Source of the DNA: Prevotella sp.
Lineage (GTDB): Bacteria > Bacteroidota > Bacteroidia > Bacteroidales > Bacteroidaceae
DNA length: 64,000 nt
NCBI GenBank assembly: GCA_017524385.1
Contig: JAFWSS010000128.1
Coordinates: 41,932 to 105,931, forward strand
Reading direction: 5' to 3'
The notes under the pieces are model-generated. The model saw only the letters and a list, made by a program, of their open reading frames with translations. It was not told the origin of the DNA and searched no databases. The position numbers and the translations under genes are program-made. Below, one piece after another: positions 25,896 through 34,639 of the stretch; the stretch's first letter is position 1; each line of letters begins with the position of its first letter.

Positions 25896-26534
25896 ATGGC
25901 CCGCAAGCGAAAGGCACGAGAAGACGACCCAAACCAACTGATGCTTTTCTCTCTCGAGGAGATGTCTGGAGAGGGTGATCAACCAGATCTTAAGGACTTA
26001 AAGGTTCCTAAGGAAGGGTTGGCGGGCAGAAGTCCCGCCCCGACGCCTTCTGGCGATTTGGAATCAGGGCCATCCCCGGTGGAAATGGAGCCAGGGCCTT
26101 CCTCTGTGGAGTTGGAACCGGAACCTTCCTCGGATGAAATGGAACCAAAGTTCCCCTCTACCGATGAGGAGCCGGAGCAATCCTCCGATGATGAGGTGTC
26201 GGAGCAATCCTCTGATGAAGAGGAGCCGGAGCAATCCTCTGATGATGAGGCAATCAAACCATCTTCATCAGGTGTGGAGTTGATGTCGAATGTGATTCGT
26301 TTATTGGATGGTTTATCTCCTAGTGTCGTTCGCCTTGTAGCCATGCAGTCAGCCGCTTTGGTTCAGGGCGGCGTTGACTCGTTGGAGCATTACCGTATAC
26401 CATCTTTGTCGGGCATGGTATTTCGTGGCGACGCCCTTGAGCGCATTGCCTATGCGAGTTTTGTCCGTTCCTTTCCCAACATGGTTGACAAATTGGGTTT
26501 GGACTTCTCCGCTGAGTACGAAGAGGCGGAGTGA
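25896..26534 (+). CDS. Acidic repeat protein with possible beta-clamp-binding motif, function unknown
   Basis: 212 residues in three parts. Residues 1-20 are basic (ARKRKARE), then contain QLMLF at 14-18, which fits the QLxLF pentapeptide used by bacterial proteins to bind the sliding clamp. Residues 56-118 are seven tandem 9-residue units of the type EPEQSSDDE, mirrored by a 27-bp repeat in the DNA; this part is strongly acidic and surely disordered. Residues 125-212 form a predicted helical domain (VIRLLDGLSPSVVRLVAMQ, then LERIAYASFVRSFPNMVDKLG) that I do not recognise. No signal peptide or membrane segment. It follows glyA behind two inverted repeats and ends in its own terminator. Confidence 0.7.
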   Translation: MARKRKAREDDPNQLMLFSLEEMSGEGDQPDLKDLKVPKEGLAGRSPAPTPSGDLESGPSPVEMEPGPSSVELEPEPSSDEMEPKFPSTDEEPEQSSDDEVSEQSSDEEEPEQSSDDEAIKPSSSGVELMSNVIRLLDGLSPSVVRLVAMQSAALVQGGVDSLEHYRIPSLSGMVFRGDALERIAYASFVRSFPNMVDKLGLDFSAEYEEAE

Positions 26535-26563
26535 GAAAGTTGAAAGTTGATATGCATATACAA

Positions 26564-26595
26564 CGCGTCCCCAGAGGTCCTGAGGACGCGCTTTT
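26564..26595 (+). terminator. Intrinsic terminator of the acidic repeat protein gene
   Basis: CGCGTCC (26564-26570) pairs with GGACGCG (26584-26590), with further partial pairing in the loop, followed by CTTTT. It is located 30 bp past the stop codon. Confidence 0.7.
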
Positions 26596-26640
26596 CCTAG
26601 TATTCCAAGGGAGACTGTTTTTCCAGGAGGGGCAGGAGCG
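26596..26640 (+). repeat. Five phased 9-bp units between convergent genes
   Basis: CCTAGTATT, CCAAGGGAG, ACTGTTTTT, CCAGGAGGG and GCAGGAGCG run end to end. The third unit is diverged. The array sits between a terminator and the stop codon of the metallo-hydrolase gene on the other strand. Confidence 0.5.
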
Positions 26641-26645
26641 CCCTA

Positions 26646-27449
26646 TTATTTCAATTCATAGATATTGGAAGGAGTTTTCCTTTTGAGGATTTCCAAAATG
26701 AAATCCTTCCCCGGTGCGATACCGTGCTGCCTTAGCACCTGCTCCACGGTGATGCGTGCCAATTCCGGATGATTGTTCTCCTCGCTGAGATGACAGAGCC
26801 ACACATGCCTTAGGTTCGGCGTGGCGTTTTCCGCCAATGCCATACCACAGTCGTGGTTGCTGAGATGCCCATATTGCCCGCTGATTCTGGTCTTGAGGTG
26901 ATAAGGATAGGTGCCCCCTTGCAGCATTTCCTTGTCATAGTTAGCCTCTATGACAAGATAGTTGGCTTTTTGAATGAATATTTTGATTTCATCGGTGATA
27001 TGTCCCACATCTGTAATGATGCAGAAATTGACGCCTTCATGTGAAATCAAGTATCCCACATTGTCGAGGCTGTCGTGTGGCACCTCGAACGGTGTGACAA
27101 CCAAGTCGCCGAGCTCGAAAGTGACGTTTTTCTCAATATACCTCACATTTTTGAAGTCCATCTTCTGCCTGACACAATAGTTTCCGGCCACCCCGGCATG
27201 CACCTTCCTTGTTGAAAAGACAGGTATGGAGAAGTCGTGACTGATACTTCCGACCGATTTGACATGGTCGGCATGGTCGTGTGTGAGTAGAATGTTCTTG
27301 ATGTTGGCGAAGGAGAGCCCATAGTCGTGAAAAGACTTTTTGAGCGCCCTCACGCCTATACCCACATCAATCATCAGTCCGCCTTTTTCCGTAAAAACAT
27401 AGTAGCAGTTTCCACTACTTCCACTGCCTAGAGAGATAAACTTCATCAT
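26646..27449 (-). CDS. MBL-fold metallo-hydrolase (WalJ/YycJ-like)
   Basis: 267 residues. FISLGSGSSGNCYYV at the N-terminus and LLTHDHADHVKSVG (the metal-binding HxHxDH) identify a metallo-beta-lactamase-fold hydrolase of the YycJ/WalJ group. Further metal ligands are seen in EVPHDSLDNVGY, ITDVGHIT and GQYGHLSNHD. WalJ-type proteins are thought to act as 5'-exonucleases in DNA metabolism; that role is inferred from the family. The second codon is also Met. The gene follows the formylglycine-enzyme-like gene by 28 bp on the same strand, so they share a transcript. Confidence 0.85.
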   Translation of the reverse strand: MMKFISLGSGSSGNCYYVFTEKGGLMIDVGIGVRALKKSFHDYGLSFANIKNILLTHDHADHVKSVGSISHDFSIPVFSTRKVHAGVAGNYCVRQKMDFKNVRYIEKNVTFELGDLVVTPFEVPHDSLDNVGYLISHEGVNFCIITDVGHITDEIKIFIQKANYLVIEANYDKEMLQGGTYPYHLKTRISGQYGHLSNHDCGMALAENATPNLRHVWLCHLSEENNHPELARITVEQVLRQHGIAPGKDFILEILKRKTPSNIYELK

Positions 27450-27477
27450 AAAATCAAAAGTAAGTTAAAGCCCGTTC

Positions 27478-28383
27478 TTATTCGGCGATTCTCAATCCGA
27501 TGTCATAGTTCCACATTCTTTCAGAGCATCCTCTTCTGTCGGATACCCTGAGATGCCTTTGGAAATCGAGGCATCCACCGCCTCTTCTTACCTTTTCCTG
27601 ACTGTCGTCAATCACCTTCGGGTTGTTTTTTGGTGTTTCGGAATAATCGTTCCAAGAGTCAGCGACCCATTCGTCCACATTACCACTCATATCATAAAGG
27701 CCAAGTTCGTTGGGCAGTTTTTCCCCCACCTTGTGAGGGATGTTGCCGCTATTGTTGCAAAACCATCCCACCTCGCCACAGTCGTCACTCCCAGCATACT
27801 TGGTAGGCGTTGCCTTTTTCCCTCCTCTTGCAGCATATTCCCACTCAGCCTCTGTAGGTAGTCTGAAATGCCTGTTTGTCAGGAAGTTGAGTTTAAAGAA
27901 GAACGTTTCGCAATCAATATACCTGATGCACTGCACCGGCATGTCCTCCCCGTCGTAAACAGAGGGGTTGTCGCCCATGATAGCCTGCCATAGTTGCTGT
28001 GTCACCTCCGTCTCTCCAATAAGGAAGTCTCCAAGTGTCACCTGGTGCACCGGTGCTTCCGAATCATATGCATCCTCACCCTGTTCTTCTGTGGCCCCCA
28101 TTTGGAACACTCCTCCCTCCACCTTGACCATGTTGAAAGAAACTCCATTGATGGTAATAGTCTCGACCTGTCCGTTCACGGTTGATTTGTAATCAGACAC
28201 AGGTTGCCTTTTCACCATCACCTTTTCAGCGACCGTGCTGCTGTCGACGTCATCCATATAGATGTTTCTCACCTGTGTCCCAGTTGCAGGTTGCGCCCCC
28301 ACCTTTACATTCAAGGCGACGAGAGTAATGATGAAAAAGAAGCGCATGATGCCCATGCACGATCCGGAGAGGCATATCTTCAT
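27478..28383 (-). CDS. Secreted formylglycine-generating-enzyme-like (SUMF1 family) protein
   Basis: 301 residues. A hydrophobic N-terminus (FFFIITLVALNVKVGAQ) indicates export; starts at 28383, 28356 or 28347 are all possible. From about residue 75 the FGE-sulfatase domain is complete: FNMVKVEGGVFQMG, APVHQVTLGDFLIGETEVTQ, RLPTEAEWEYAARGG, YDMSGNVDEWVAD, RRGGGCLD and the final GLRIA. In true formylglycine enzymes two cysteines act on sulfatases; here Cys residues are present near the C-terminus (GGGCLD, RRGCSER), but most Bacteroidetes members are not proven enzymes. No sulfatase gene lies nearby. Confidence 0.82.
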   Translation of the reverse strand: MKICLSGSCMGIMRFFFIITLVALNVKVGAQPATGTQVRNIYMDDVDSSTVAEKVMVKRQPVSDYKSTVNGQVETITINGVSFNMVKVEGGVFQMGATEEQGEDAYDSEAPVHQVTLGDFLIGETEVTQQLWQAIMGDNPSVYDGEDMPVQCIRYIDCETFFFKLNFLTNRHFRLPTEAEWEYAARGGKKATPTKYAGSDDCGEVGWFCNNSGNIPHKVGEKLPNELGLYDMSGNVDEWVADSWNDYSETPKNNPKVIDDSQEKVRRGGGCLDFQRHLRVSDRRGCSERMWNYDIGLRIAE

Positions 28384-28449
28384 ATCCTAAATATCTGTTT
28401 TGCAGTCTGTTATTCAGTCTGCCGAGAAGTTTTGTTGACAAATGCGGTG

Positions 28450-28457
28450 CAAAGTTA
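28450..28457 (-). promoter_or_regulatory. -7 box for the SUMF1-like and MBL genes
   Basis: The minus strand reads TAACTTTG here, an exact TAnnTTTG. The upstream element at the expected distance is GTTG rather than TTTG. It lies between mutY and the SUMF1-like gene, giving that pair its own promoter. Confidence 0.5.
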
Positions 28458-28512
28458 ACCATTATTTGCCAAAAACGAGCAACCAGTGCAGGTTTTTCCA
28501 TTGATGTCTTTG

Positions 28513-29607
28513 TCATTTCTTAATCATCAATGTTGCTCCCTTGTCATGAAATGTGTTTCTCCACTCCCCTATCATCTGTAAGAAAATCTCCACCAACCTT
28601 GGCACGGCATACCCATCGATGTGATTTTCCGGAATCCATCGATACCCCTCAGGCATTCGTGGTTTCTCCTCCACCTCATAATAGTAAAAATCAGCCTTGA
28701 TGACACGATGAGTAAGAACATGCTTCACCTCCTTTGCGAGAAGTGTCATCCTGCCTGCCGCCTTGTCTTTTCCAAGGCCATTTTCCAATACCGTCGAAGC
28801 CTCATCTCCCTCCAGCAACCAGGGTTCCCACAATCCCTGCCAGATGTCGCCTTCCCCTCGCCTATGCATGGCCGTCTCTCCTTTGCAGGCGACATATACA
28901 TAAGTCATCTTTCTCTCCTTCACCTTGAGTTTTTTCAGCTTCACCGGCAATGTTTCCACCTTGTTCTCACTCCAAGCCCAGCATGTTTCCTTCAACGGGC
29001 ACACTCCACATCCAGGCGCCTTAGGCATGCACATCACAGCCCCGAAATCCATCATGGCCTGGTTGAAGTCAGCCGCCCTCTTTTCAGGCAACAATTGTTG
29101 CGCCAATAGTGCAAAATCCTTTTTCCCCTCAGTTGAATTGATGGGCGTATGCAAGCCGAAATGCCTTGCCAGCACCCTGTAGACATTACCATCAACCACA
29201 GCCACCTGTTGCCCGAATGCAAAGCTAGCGATAGCCGCAGCGGTGTATTCGCCGACTCCCTTGAGTTGTCGCAACCCCTCCAAAGTTCTGGGGAATCCTC
29301 CCCTCTCAACCACCTGCCTTGCAGCATGGTGCAAATTGCGTGCGCGAGAGTAGTATCCCAACCCTTGCCATTCCCGTAACACCTCGTCCTCGGTAGCTTG
29401 GGCTAGTTTTTCCACAGAAGGCCATCGTCGCATGAAGCGCTCCCAATAATCCCATCCCTGTTTCACCCTCGTCTGTTGCAATATGACTTCCGAAAGCCAT
29501 ATGGCATAAGGGTCGCCAATACCCCTCCAAGGCAGTTCGCGTCCGTTGTTCTCAAACCATAAAAGAATGGCCGAAGTGAAGGGATGCATGCCATTCAATC
29601 CATCCAT
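28513..29607 (-). CDS. mutY: A/G-specific adenine glycosylase
   Basis: 364 residues from the ATG at 29607. It removes adenine mispaired with 8-oxoguanine. The catalytic Glu is in SEVILQQTRV (E40), the helix-hairpin-helix in LKGVGEYTAAAI, the catalytic Asp in VAVVDGN (D139), matching E37 and D138 of the E. coli enzyme. The iron-sulfur cluster is bound by CMPKAPGCGVCPLKETC. A C-terminal MutT-like domain (LWEPWLLEG and after) follows. The frame is open to 29637, but the promoter at 29625-29654 would start the transcript near 29618, so a start at 29607 or 29589 is more likely. Confidence 0.95.
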   Translation of the reverse strand: MDGLNGMHPFTSAILLWFENNGRELPWRGIGDPYAIWLSEVILQQTRVKQGWDYWERFMRRWPSVEKLAQATEDEVLREWQGLGYYSRARNLHHAARQVVERGGFPRTLEGLRQLKGVGEYTAAAIASFAFGQQVAVVDGNVYRVLARHFGLHTPINSTEGKKDFALLAQQLLPEKRAADFNQAMMDFGAVMCMPKAPGCGVCPLKETCWAWSENKVETLPVKLKKLKVKERKMTYVYVACKGETAMHRRGEGDIWQGLWEPWLLEGDEASTVLENGLGKDKAAGRMTLLAKEVKHVLTHRVIKADFYYYEVEEKPRMPEGYRWIPENHIDGYAVPRLVEIFLQMIGEWRNTFHDKGATLMIKK

Positions 29608-29624
29608 TATTTCATTCATGCGGG

Positions 29625-29654
29625 CAAAGGTACTCAAAAAGTGCGCCCTTCAAA
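29625..29654 (-). promoter_or_regulatory. Promoter of mutY
   Basis: On the minus strand TTTG (plus 29651-29654) and TACCTTTG (plus 29625-29632) are 18 bp apart. The position places the transcription start close to 29618 and helps choose the mutY start codon. Confidence 0.6.
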
Positions 29655-29740
29655 GGTTAATAATTATTAAAAGAGTGTGATGAAATCCCAAAGTGAAAAA
29701 TAAAAGCCAGGTGTGTTATGAATAATTCGTGAAAAATTAG

Positions 29741-29748
29741 TACCTTTG
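29741..29748 (+). promoter_or_regulatory. -7 box of rpsA
   Basis: TACCTTTG fits TAnnTTTG; TATG stands 20 bp upstream where TTTG is expected. The resulting leader of about 55 nt is almost purely A and T with no Shine-Dalgarno sequence, as usual for highly expressed Bacteroidetes genes. Confidence 0.6.
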
Positions 29749-29811
29749 CGCCGATTTTCGAACAACATAAAGTCTAACTTTATTAATTTATTTACTTTTT
29801 ATTCATTTTTT

Positions 29812-31587
29812 ATGTCAAACTTAGATCACATACAGCCCCTCGACGAATTCGATTGGGATGAGTTCGAGAAAGGCAGTATCAACACCACAAAGAAAGAAGA
29901 CCTGGAGAAGGCCTATGACGAAACCCTCAACAAAGTGAGCGAGCATCAAGTTGTTGACGGCAAAGTAATCTCTTTTGACAAGAAAGAAGTCGTTGTCAAC
30001 ATTGGTTACAAGAGCGACGGCATCATCCCCGCCAGCGAATTCCGCTACAACCCCGACCTTAAGGTTGGCGACATCGTAGAGGTTTATGTAGAAAATCAAG
30101 AAGACAAGAAAGGTCAGTTGATTCTTTCTCACAAGAAAGCCCGTTTGAGCAAGAGTTGGGAGCGCATCAATGCCGCCCTTGACAACGAGGAAGTTATCAC
30201 CGGCTTCATCAAGTGCCGCACGAAGGGCGGTATGATAGTCGACGTATTCGGCATCGAGGCATTCCTTCCCGGCAGCCAGATTGACGTTCACCCCATCCGC
30301 GACTACGACGTGTTTGTTGGGAAGACGATGGAATTCAAGGTTGTGAAAATCAACCAAGAGTTCCGCAACGTGGTTGTTTCCCACAAGGCCCTCATCGAGG
30401 CCGAGTTGGAAGCCCAGAAGAAGGAGATCATCAGCAAGATGGAGAAGGGTCAGATTTACGAAGGCACAGTCAAGAACATCACCACCTACGGTGTGTTTGT
30501 CGACCTTGGCGGCGTAGACGGACTCATCCACATCACCGACCTTTCCTGGGGCCGCGTGAGCGATCCTCACGAGGTTGTGCAACTGGACCAAAAGATCAAC
30601 GTTGTGATCCTGGACTTCGACGATGAGAAGAAGCGCATCGCCCTTGGTTTGAAGCAACTTACCCCGCACCCATGGGATGCCCTCAACGAGAACCTGAAGG
30701 TAGGCGACCATGTGACCGGCAAGGTAGTGGTGATAGCCGACTACGGTGCCTTTGTCGAGATCGCCCCTGGCGTGGAAGGCCTGATTCACGTGTCAGAAAT
30801 GAGTTGGAGCCAGCACCTTCGCTCCGCTCAGGAGTTCATGCACGTTGGCGACGAGGTGGAGGCCGTGATTCTCACCCTCGACCGTGCCGAGCGCAAGATG
30901 TCTCTTGGCATCAAGCAGTTGAAGGAAGACCCATGGGAGACCATCGAGGTGAAATATCCTCTTGGTTCACGCCACACCGCAAAAGTTCGCAACTTCACCA
31001 ACTTCGGCATTTTCGTTGAGTTGGAAGAAGGTGTTGACGGCCTGATTCACATCAGCGACCTCTCTTGGACAAAGAAGGTGAAGCATCCTTCAGAGTTCAC
31101 GCAGGTGGGTTCCCCCATCGAGGTTGTTGTTCTCGAAATTGACAAGGAGAATCGTCGTCTGAGCCTTGGCCACAAGCAGCTCGAGGACAATCCTTGGGAC
31201 ACCTATGAGACCATCTACACCCCCGGTTCCATCCACACTGGCAAGATTACCGAGTCGATGGACAAGGGTGCCGTCATCGCCCTTAACGAGGGTGGCGAAG
31301 GCTTTGCCACTCCGAAGCACCTGGTGAAAGAGGATGGAACCCAAGCCGTACAGGGTGAGGAACTGCAGTTCAAGGTGATTGAGTTTGTGAAGGACACGAA
31401 GCGCATCATTCTCTCCCACAGCCGCACGTTCGAGGAGAGCAAGGAAGAGAAGAAGGCACGCACCCCCCGTCACACCAATGCAAAGAAAGAGGAGACTCCC
31501 ACCAGCACAAATGTTTCCAGCGGAACGACCCTCGGCGACCTTGACGCTCTTGCAGCCTTGAAAGAGAAGATGGAGAAAGGTGAATAA
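29812..31587 (+). CDS. rpsA: 30S ribosomal protein S1
   Basis: 591 residues from ATG 29812 (MSNLDHIQPLDEFDWDEFEKG); the frame is open further upstream to 29746 but crosses the promoter. Six S1 RNA-binding repeats are visible, starting near VVDGKVISFDKKEV, GFIKCRTKGGMIVDV, YEGTVKNITTYGVFV, VTGKVVVIADYGAFV, HTAKVRNFTNFGIFV and HTGKITESMDKGAVI. The protein guides mRNA onto the 30S subunit, which matters especially here because genes lack Shine-Dalgarno sites. A lysine- and threonine-rich tail ends the protein. Followed by a strong terminator. Confidence 0.96.
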   Translation: MSNLDHIQPLDEFDWDEFEKGSINTTKKEDLEKAYDETLNKVSEHQVVDGKVISFDKKEVVVNIGYKSDGIIPASEFRYNPDLKVGDIVEVYVENQEDKKGQLILSHKKARLSKSWERINAALDNEEVITGFIKCRTKGGMIVDVFGIEAFLPGSQIDVHPIRDYDVFVGKTMEFKVVKINQEFRNVVVSHKALIEAELEAQKKEIISKMEKGQIYEGTVKNITTYGVFVDLGGVDGLIHITDLSWGRVSDPHEVVQLDQKINVVILDFDDEKKRIALGLKQLTPHPWDALNENLKVGDHVTGKVVVIADYGAFVEIAPGVEGLIHVSEMSWSQHLRSAQEFMHVGDEVEAVILTLDRAERKMSLGIKQLKEDPWETIEVKYPLGSRHTAKVRNFTNFGIFVELEEGVDGLIHISDLSWTKKVKHPSEFTQVGSPIEVVVLEIDKENRRLSLGHKQLEDNPWDTYETIYTPGSIHTGKITESMDKGAVIALNEGGEGFATPKHLVKEDGTQAVQGEELQFKVIEFVKDTKRIILSHSRTFEESKEEKKARTPRHTNAKKEETPTSTNVSSGTTLGDLDALAALKEKMEKGE

Positions 31588-31618
31588 CCCTCCCTGTCTT
31601 TGATAAGAAAAAAAGAGG

Positions 31619-31649
31619 AGAGCCTGCCTGTACAAGGCAGGCTCTTTTT
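31619..31649 (+). terminator. Intrinsic terminator of rpsA
   Basis: AGAGCCTGCCT (31619-31629) pairs with AGGCAGGCTCT (31635-31645) around GTACA, followed by a T run to 31649. It lies 31 bp after the stop codon and 27 bp before uxuA. Confidence 0.88.
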
Positions 31650-31676
31650 CAACAAACACCATAAAACTACTTGAAA

Positions 31677-32915
31677 ATGGAAAGAACATGGAGATGGTTT
31701 GGCAAGAATGACAAGATCACACTTGCCATGTTGCGCCAGATAGGCGTTGAGGGCATAGTCACCGCCCTTCACGACGTTCCCCTCGGTGAAGTGTGGAGTC
31801 GTGAGAAGATTCGCGACCTTCGCGAATACATCGAGAGTTACGGCATGCGTTGGAGCGTCGTTGAATCTCTCCCCGTAGTGGAAACCATCAAGTATGGGGG
31901 TCCCGACCGCGACGAGCAGATAGAAGTATACAAGGAAAGCCTTCGCAACCTTTCCGCCGAAGGCATCCACACCATCTGCTACAATTTCATGCCCGTTCTC
32001 GACTGGGCCCGCACCGACCTTCTTCACGAGAATCCCAACGGCTCGTCGAACCTTTATTTCTCATACGCCGAATTTGCCTATTTCGACATTTACATCCTGA
32101 AGCGCGAAGGAGCACGTGAGGAATGGGCTCGTTTCCATTTCCCACCGGAACTTGCCAGTGCTTGCGAGCGCAACGTTCTTGCAGAGGCCGACGCCCTTCA
32201 TGAGACGATGACCCCCGAGCAAGAGCACCAGTTGGTGGAGAACATCGTCATCAAGACCCAAGGTTTCGTCTCCGGCAACTTCAGGGAAGACGACGAGCAC
32301 CCGTTGGAACTGTTCCACCAACTTCTCGCCAAGTACGAGGGTATCGACAAAGCCCAACTTCGCGCCAATATGAAATACTTCCTCGAAGCCATCATGCCCA
32401 CTTGTGAGGAATATGGCATGAACATGTGCGTCCATCCCGACGACCCACCTATCGAGATTCTCGGGCTCCCGCGCATCGTGCGTACCGCTGAAGACATCGA
32501 ATGGTTCCTCAACGCTGTCGACAACCCTCACAACGGTCTGACATTCTGCGCCGGTTCACTCAGTGCTGGCGCCTACAACAACGTGGTTGAGATGGCCAGG
32601 AAGTTTGCTTCCCGCACCCATTTCGTCCACCTTCGCTCCTGCCACATCTTCCCCAATGGCGACTTCACCGAGGCAAGCCATCTCGGCGGCCGTGCCGACA
32701 TCATCGAACTGTCACGCATCTTCGAGCAAGCCAACCCCTCCCTGCCCATGCGCGTAGACCATGGCATGACCATGCTTGGCGACGAGGAGAGAGGATACAA
32801 CGCCGGTTACAGCTTCCTTGGCCGCATGTTCGCCCTTGGCCAGGTACAAGGCATCCTTGCCACTGTTGACCGCGAGTTGGGCATCGCCTACAAGCAACCC
32901 GGTTTCTTTGACTAA
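31677..32915 (+). CDS. uxuA: Mannonate dehydratase
   Basis: 412 residues starting MERTWRWFGKNDKITLAML, the invariant UxuA N-terminus; the ATG at 31677 is preferred to the in-frame TTG at 31671. It dehydrates D-mannonate to 2-keto-3-deoxygluconate in glucuronate breakdown. Metal-binding and catalytic segments include CVHPDDPP, FCAGSLSAG, FVHLRSCH and RVDHG. No clear promoter is visible in the 27 bp after the rpsA terminator, so expression may depend on readthrough or a non-canonical promoter. It is paired with uxuB 18 bp downstream. Confidence 0.95.
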   Translation: MERTWRWFGKNDKITLAMLRQIGVEGIVTALHDVPLGEVWSREKIRDLREYIESYGMRWSVVESLPVVETIKYGGPDRDEQIEVYKESLRNLSAEGIHTICYNFMPVLDWARTDLLHENPNGSSNLYFSYAEFAYFDIYILKREGAREEWARFHFPPELASACERNVLAEADALHETMTPEQEHQLVENIVIKTQGFVSGNFREDDEHPLELFHQLLAKYEGIDKAQLRANMKYFLEAIMPTCEEYGMNMCVHPDDPPIEILGLPRIVRTAEDIEWFLNAVDNPHNGLTFCAGSLSAGAYNNVVEMARKFASRTHFVHLRSCHIFPNGDFTEASHLGGRADIIELSRIFEQANPSLPMRVDHGMTMLGDEERGYNAGYSFLGRMFALGQVQGILATVDRELGIAYKQPGFFD

Positions 32916-32933
32916 CCCCCAAACACAGCAACC

Positions 32934-34520
32934 ATGCAACTTACAGACATTCTTTCCGGGTCGTTCAATGCCCAGGAATGGGAATCCAAAGGTTACCAAC
33001 TTCCCAAATTCGACATTGACGCCGTAGCCAAGAAGACCCATGACGAACCCACATGGGTACACTTCGGCGGAGGCAACATCTTCCGTGCCTTCCCCGCCGC
33101 CATTCTCAACGACGCACTCAACAGCGGTCAATACGACCGTGGCGTCATCGTGGCAGAGACCTTCGACTTCGAGGTCATCGACAAAGCCTATGCCCCCTAC
33201 GGAAACCTCTCCCTCCTTGTCAGCCTTCAGTCCACCGGCACCATCGAGAAGAAAGTCATCGCTTCGGTGACCGAAGCCTTGAAAGCCGACTATCAGTTTG
33301 ACGACTGGACCAGGCTGAAGGAGATTTTCCGCGCCCCATCCTTGCAGATGATATCCTTCACCATCACAGAGAAAGGCTATGGTGTCTCCACCGCCGACTT
33401 GGAACGCGGCCTCACTCCTGTTCTCGCCATGGGCAAGGTGACAGCTCTCTTGTTGGAGCGCTACAACGCCGGCCGACTACCCCTCACCCTCCAAAGCATG
33501 GACAACTGCTCCCACAACGGCGACAAGGTGAAAGCCGGTGTCTTCGCCTATGCAGAGAAATGGGTAGGCGACGGTCTTGTTGAAGCCGGATTCCTCGACT
33601 ACCTGAAAGACGAGACGAAGATCACCTTCCCCTGGTCGATGATTGACAAAATCACCCCCCGTCCCCACGAGAAGGTGAAAGAAATGCTTGCAGCCGATGG
33701 TTTTGATGACAACCAATACATCGAGACCGCCAAGCACACCTTCACCGCCCCGTTTGTCAATGCAGAAGAGGTGCAGTATCTTGTGATTGAAGACAATTAC
33801 ACCAACGGCCGTCCTCCTCTCGACCTCGGCGGTGCGCTTTACACCACCCGCGAGACAGTAGACCAAGTGGAGACGATGAAGGTGACGACCTGTCTCAACC
33901 CCCTCCACACCGCGATGTCGCTTTATGGTTGCCTTTTGGGGTACACGCTCATCTCCGCCGAGATGGCCGACGAGGACCTGCGCAGTTTCATCCAGAAGAT
34001 AGGCTACATAGAGGCAATGCCCGTAGTCACCGACCCCGGCGTTCTCAATCCATATGAATTCATCGGAGCCGTAATCAACCGCCGCCTGCCCAACCCGTTC
34101 ATGCCCGACGCCCCTCAGCGCATCGCCATGGACACCAGCCAGAAACTCCCCATCCGCTTTGGCGAGACCATCAAGAAATACGTGGCACGCCATCTCGACA
34201 TGGGCAACCTCCAACTCATTCCTCTCACCCTCGCCGGCTATGCCCGGTATCTGAAGGGCATCAAAGACGACGGCACTCCATTCGAGCCCTCTCCCGACCC
34301 CATGCTCTCTGAGTTGCAGGCCATCGTGGCACCTTTGGAGGTAGGTCGCCCAGAGCAGGACTATTCATGCCTTCGCTCACTATACAGTCGTGCCGATGTC
34401 TTCGGCCTCGACTTGTATGAAGCCGGTCTTGGCGAGCAAATCGAAGGTATGGTGAAGGAACTCTACGCCGGATTTGGCGCGGTGCGCACCACCTTGCACA
34501 AGTATGTGACAGCAAGATAG
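32934..34520 (+). CDS. uxuB: Fructuronate reductase (mannitol dehydrogenase family)
   Basis: 528 residues of the polyol-specific long-chain dehydrogenase family. WVHFGGGNIFRAFPA near residue 43 is the NAD-binding N-terminus and NCSHNGDKV near 188 the substrate-side motif; the conserved lysine region lies near WSMIDKITPRP. The family includes UxuB, which reduces fructuronate to mannonate, and mannitol dehydrogenase. Location directly behind uxuA makes UxuB the best reading. It would feed D-mannonate to UxuA. Followed by a 9-bp repeat and a terminator. Confidence 0.88.
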   Translation: MQLTDILSGSFNAQEWESKGYQLPKFDIDAVAKKTHDEPTWVHFGGGNIFRAFPAAILNDALNSGQYDRGVIVAETFDFEVIDKAYAPYGNLSLLVSLQSTGTIEKKVIASVTEALKADYQFDDWTRLKEIFRAPSLQMISFTITEKGYGVSTADLERGLTPVLAMGKVTALLLERYNAGRLPLTLQSMDNCSHNGDKVKAGVFAYAEKWVGDGLVEAGFLDYLKDETKITFPWSMIDKITPRPHEKVKEMLAADGFDDNQYIETAKHTFTAPFVNAEEVQYLVIEDNYTNGRPPLDLGGALYTTRETVDQVETMKVTTCLNPLHTAMSLYGCLLGYTLISAEMADEDLRSFIQKIGYIEAMPVVTDPGVLNPYEFIGAVINRRLPNPFMPDAPQRIAMDTSQKLPIRFGETIKKYVARHLDMGNLQLIPLTLAGYARYLKGIKDDGTPFEPSPDPMLSELQAIVAPLEVGRPEQDYSCLRSLYSRADVFGLDLYEAGLGEQIEGMVKELYAGFGAVRTTLHKYVTAR

Positions 34521-34526
34521 GAGTTG

Positions 34527-34553
34527 TTAGGAGATTCCAGGAAAGCCAGGAAT
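34527..34553 (+). repeat. Three phased 9-bp units after uxuB
   Basis: TTAGGAGAT, TCCAGGAAA and GCCAGGAAT run end to end between the uxuB stop codon and its terminator. They belong to the same purine-rich class as those at 17443 and 19211. Confidence 0.6.
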
Positions 34554-34576
34554 CCTAAAAACACCTGAACAAGCAG

Positions 34577-34608
34577 CGCCCCCTGCACTTGAAGAAGTGC
34601 AGGGGGCG
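34577..34608 (+). terminator. Intrinsic terminator of uxuAB
   Basis: CGCCCCCTGCACTT (34577-34590) pairs with AAGTGCAGGGGGCG (34595-34608) around GAAG; the following T tract is weak (TGTTTAT). The outer ten bases of the stem are identical to those of the terminator at 19159. Confidence 0.75.
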
Positions 34609-34639
34609 TGTTTATGACTTTCCCTGAGACGTTTTGGGA

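Noticed and set aside
25979-26344. Open frame on the minus strand rich in Ser, Glu and Gly
   Set aside because: Shadow of the 27-bp repeat in the acidic protein gene.
29821-30789. 322-codon open frame opposite rpsA
   Set aside because: Antisense of the S1 repeats; the repetition of coding sequence keeps the frame open.
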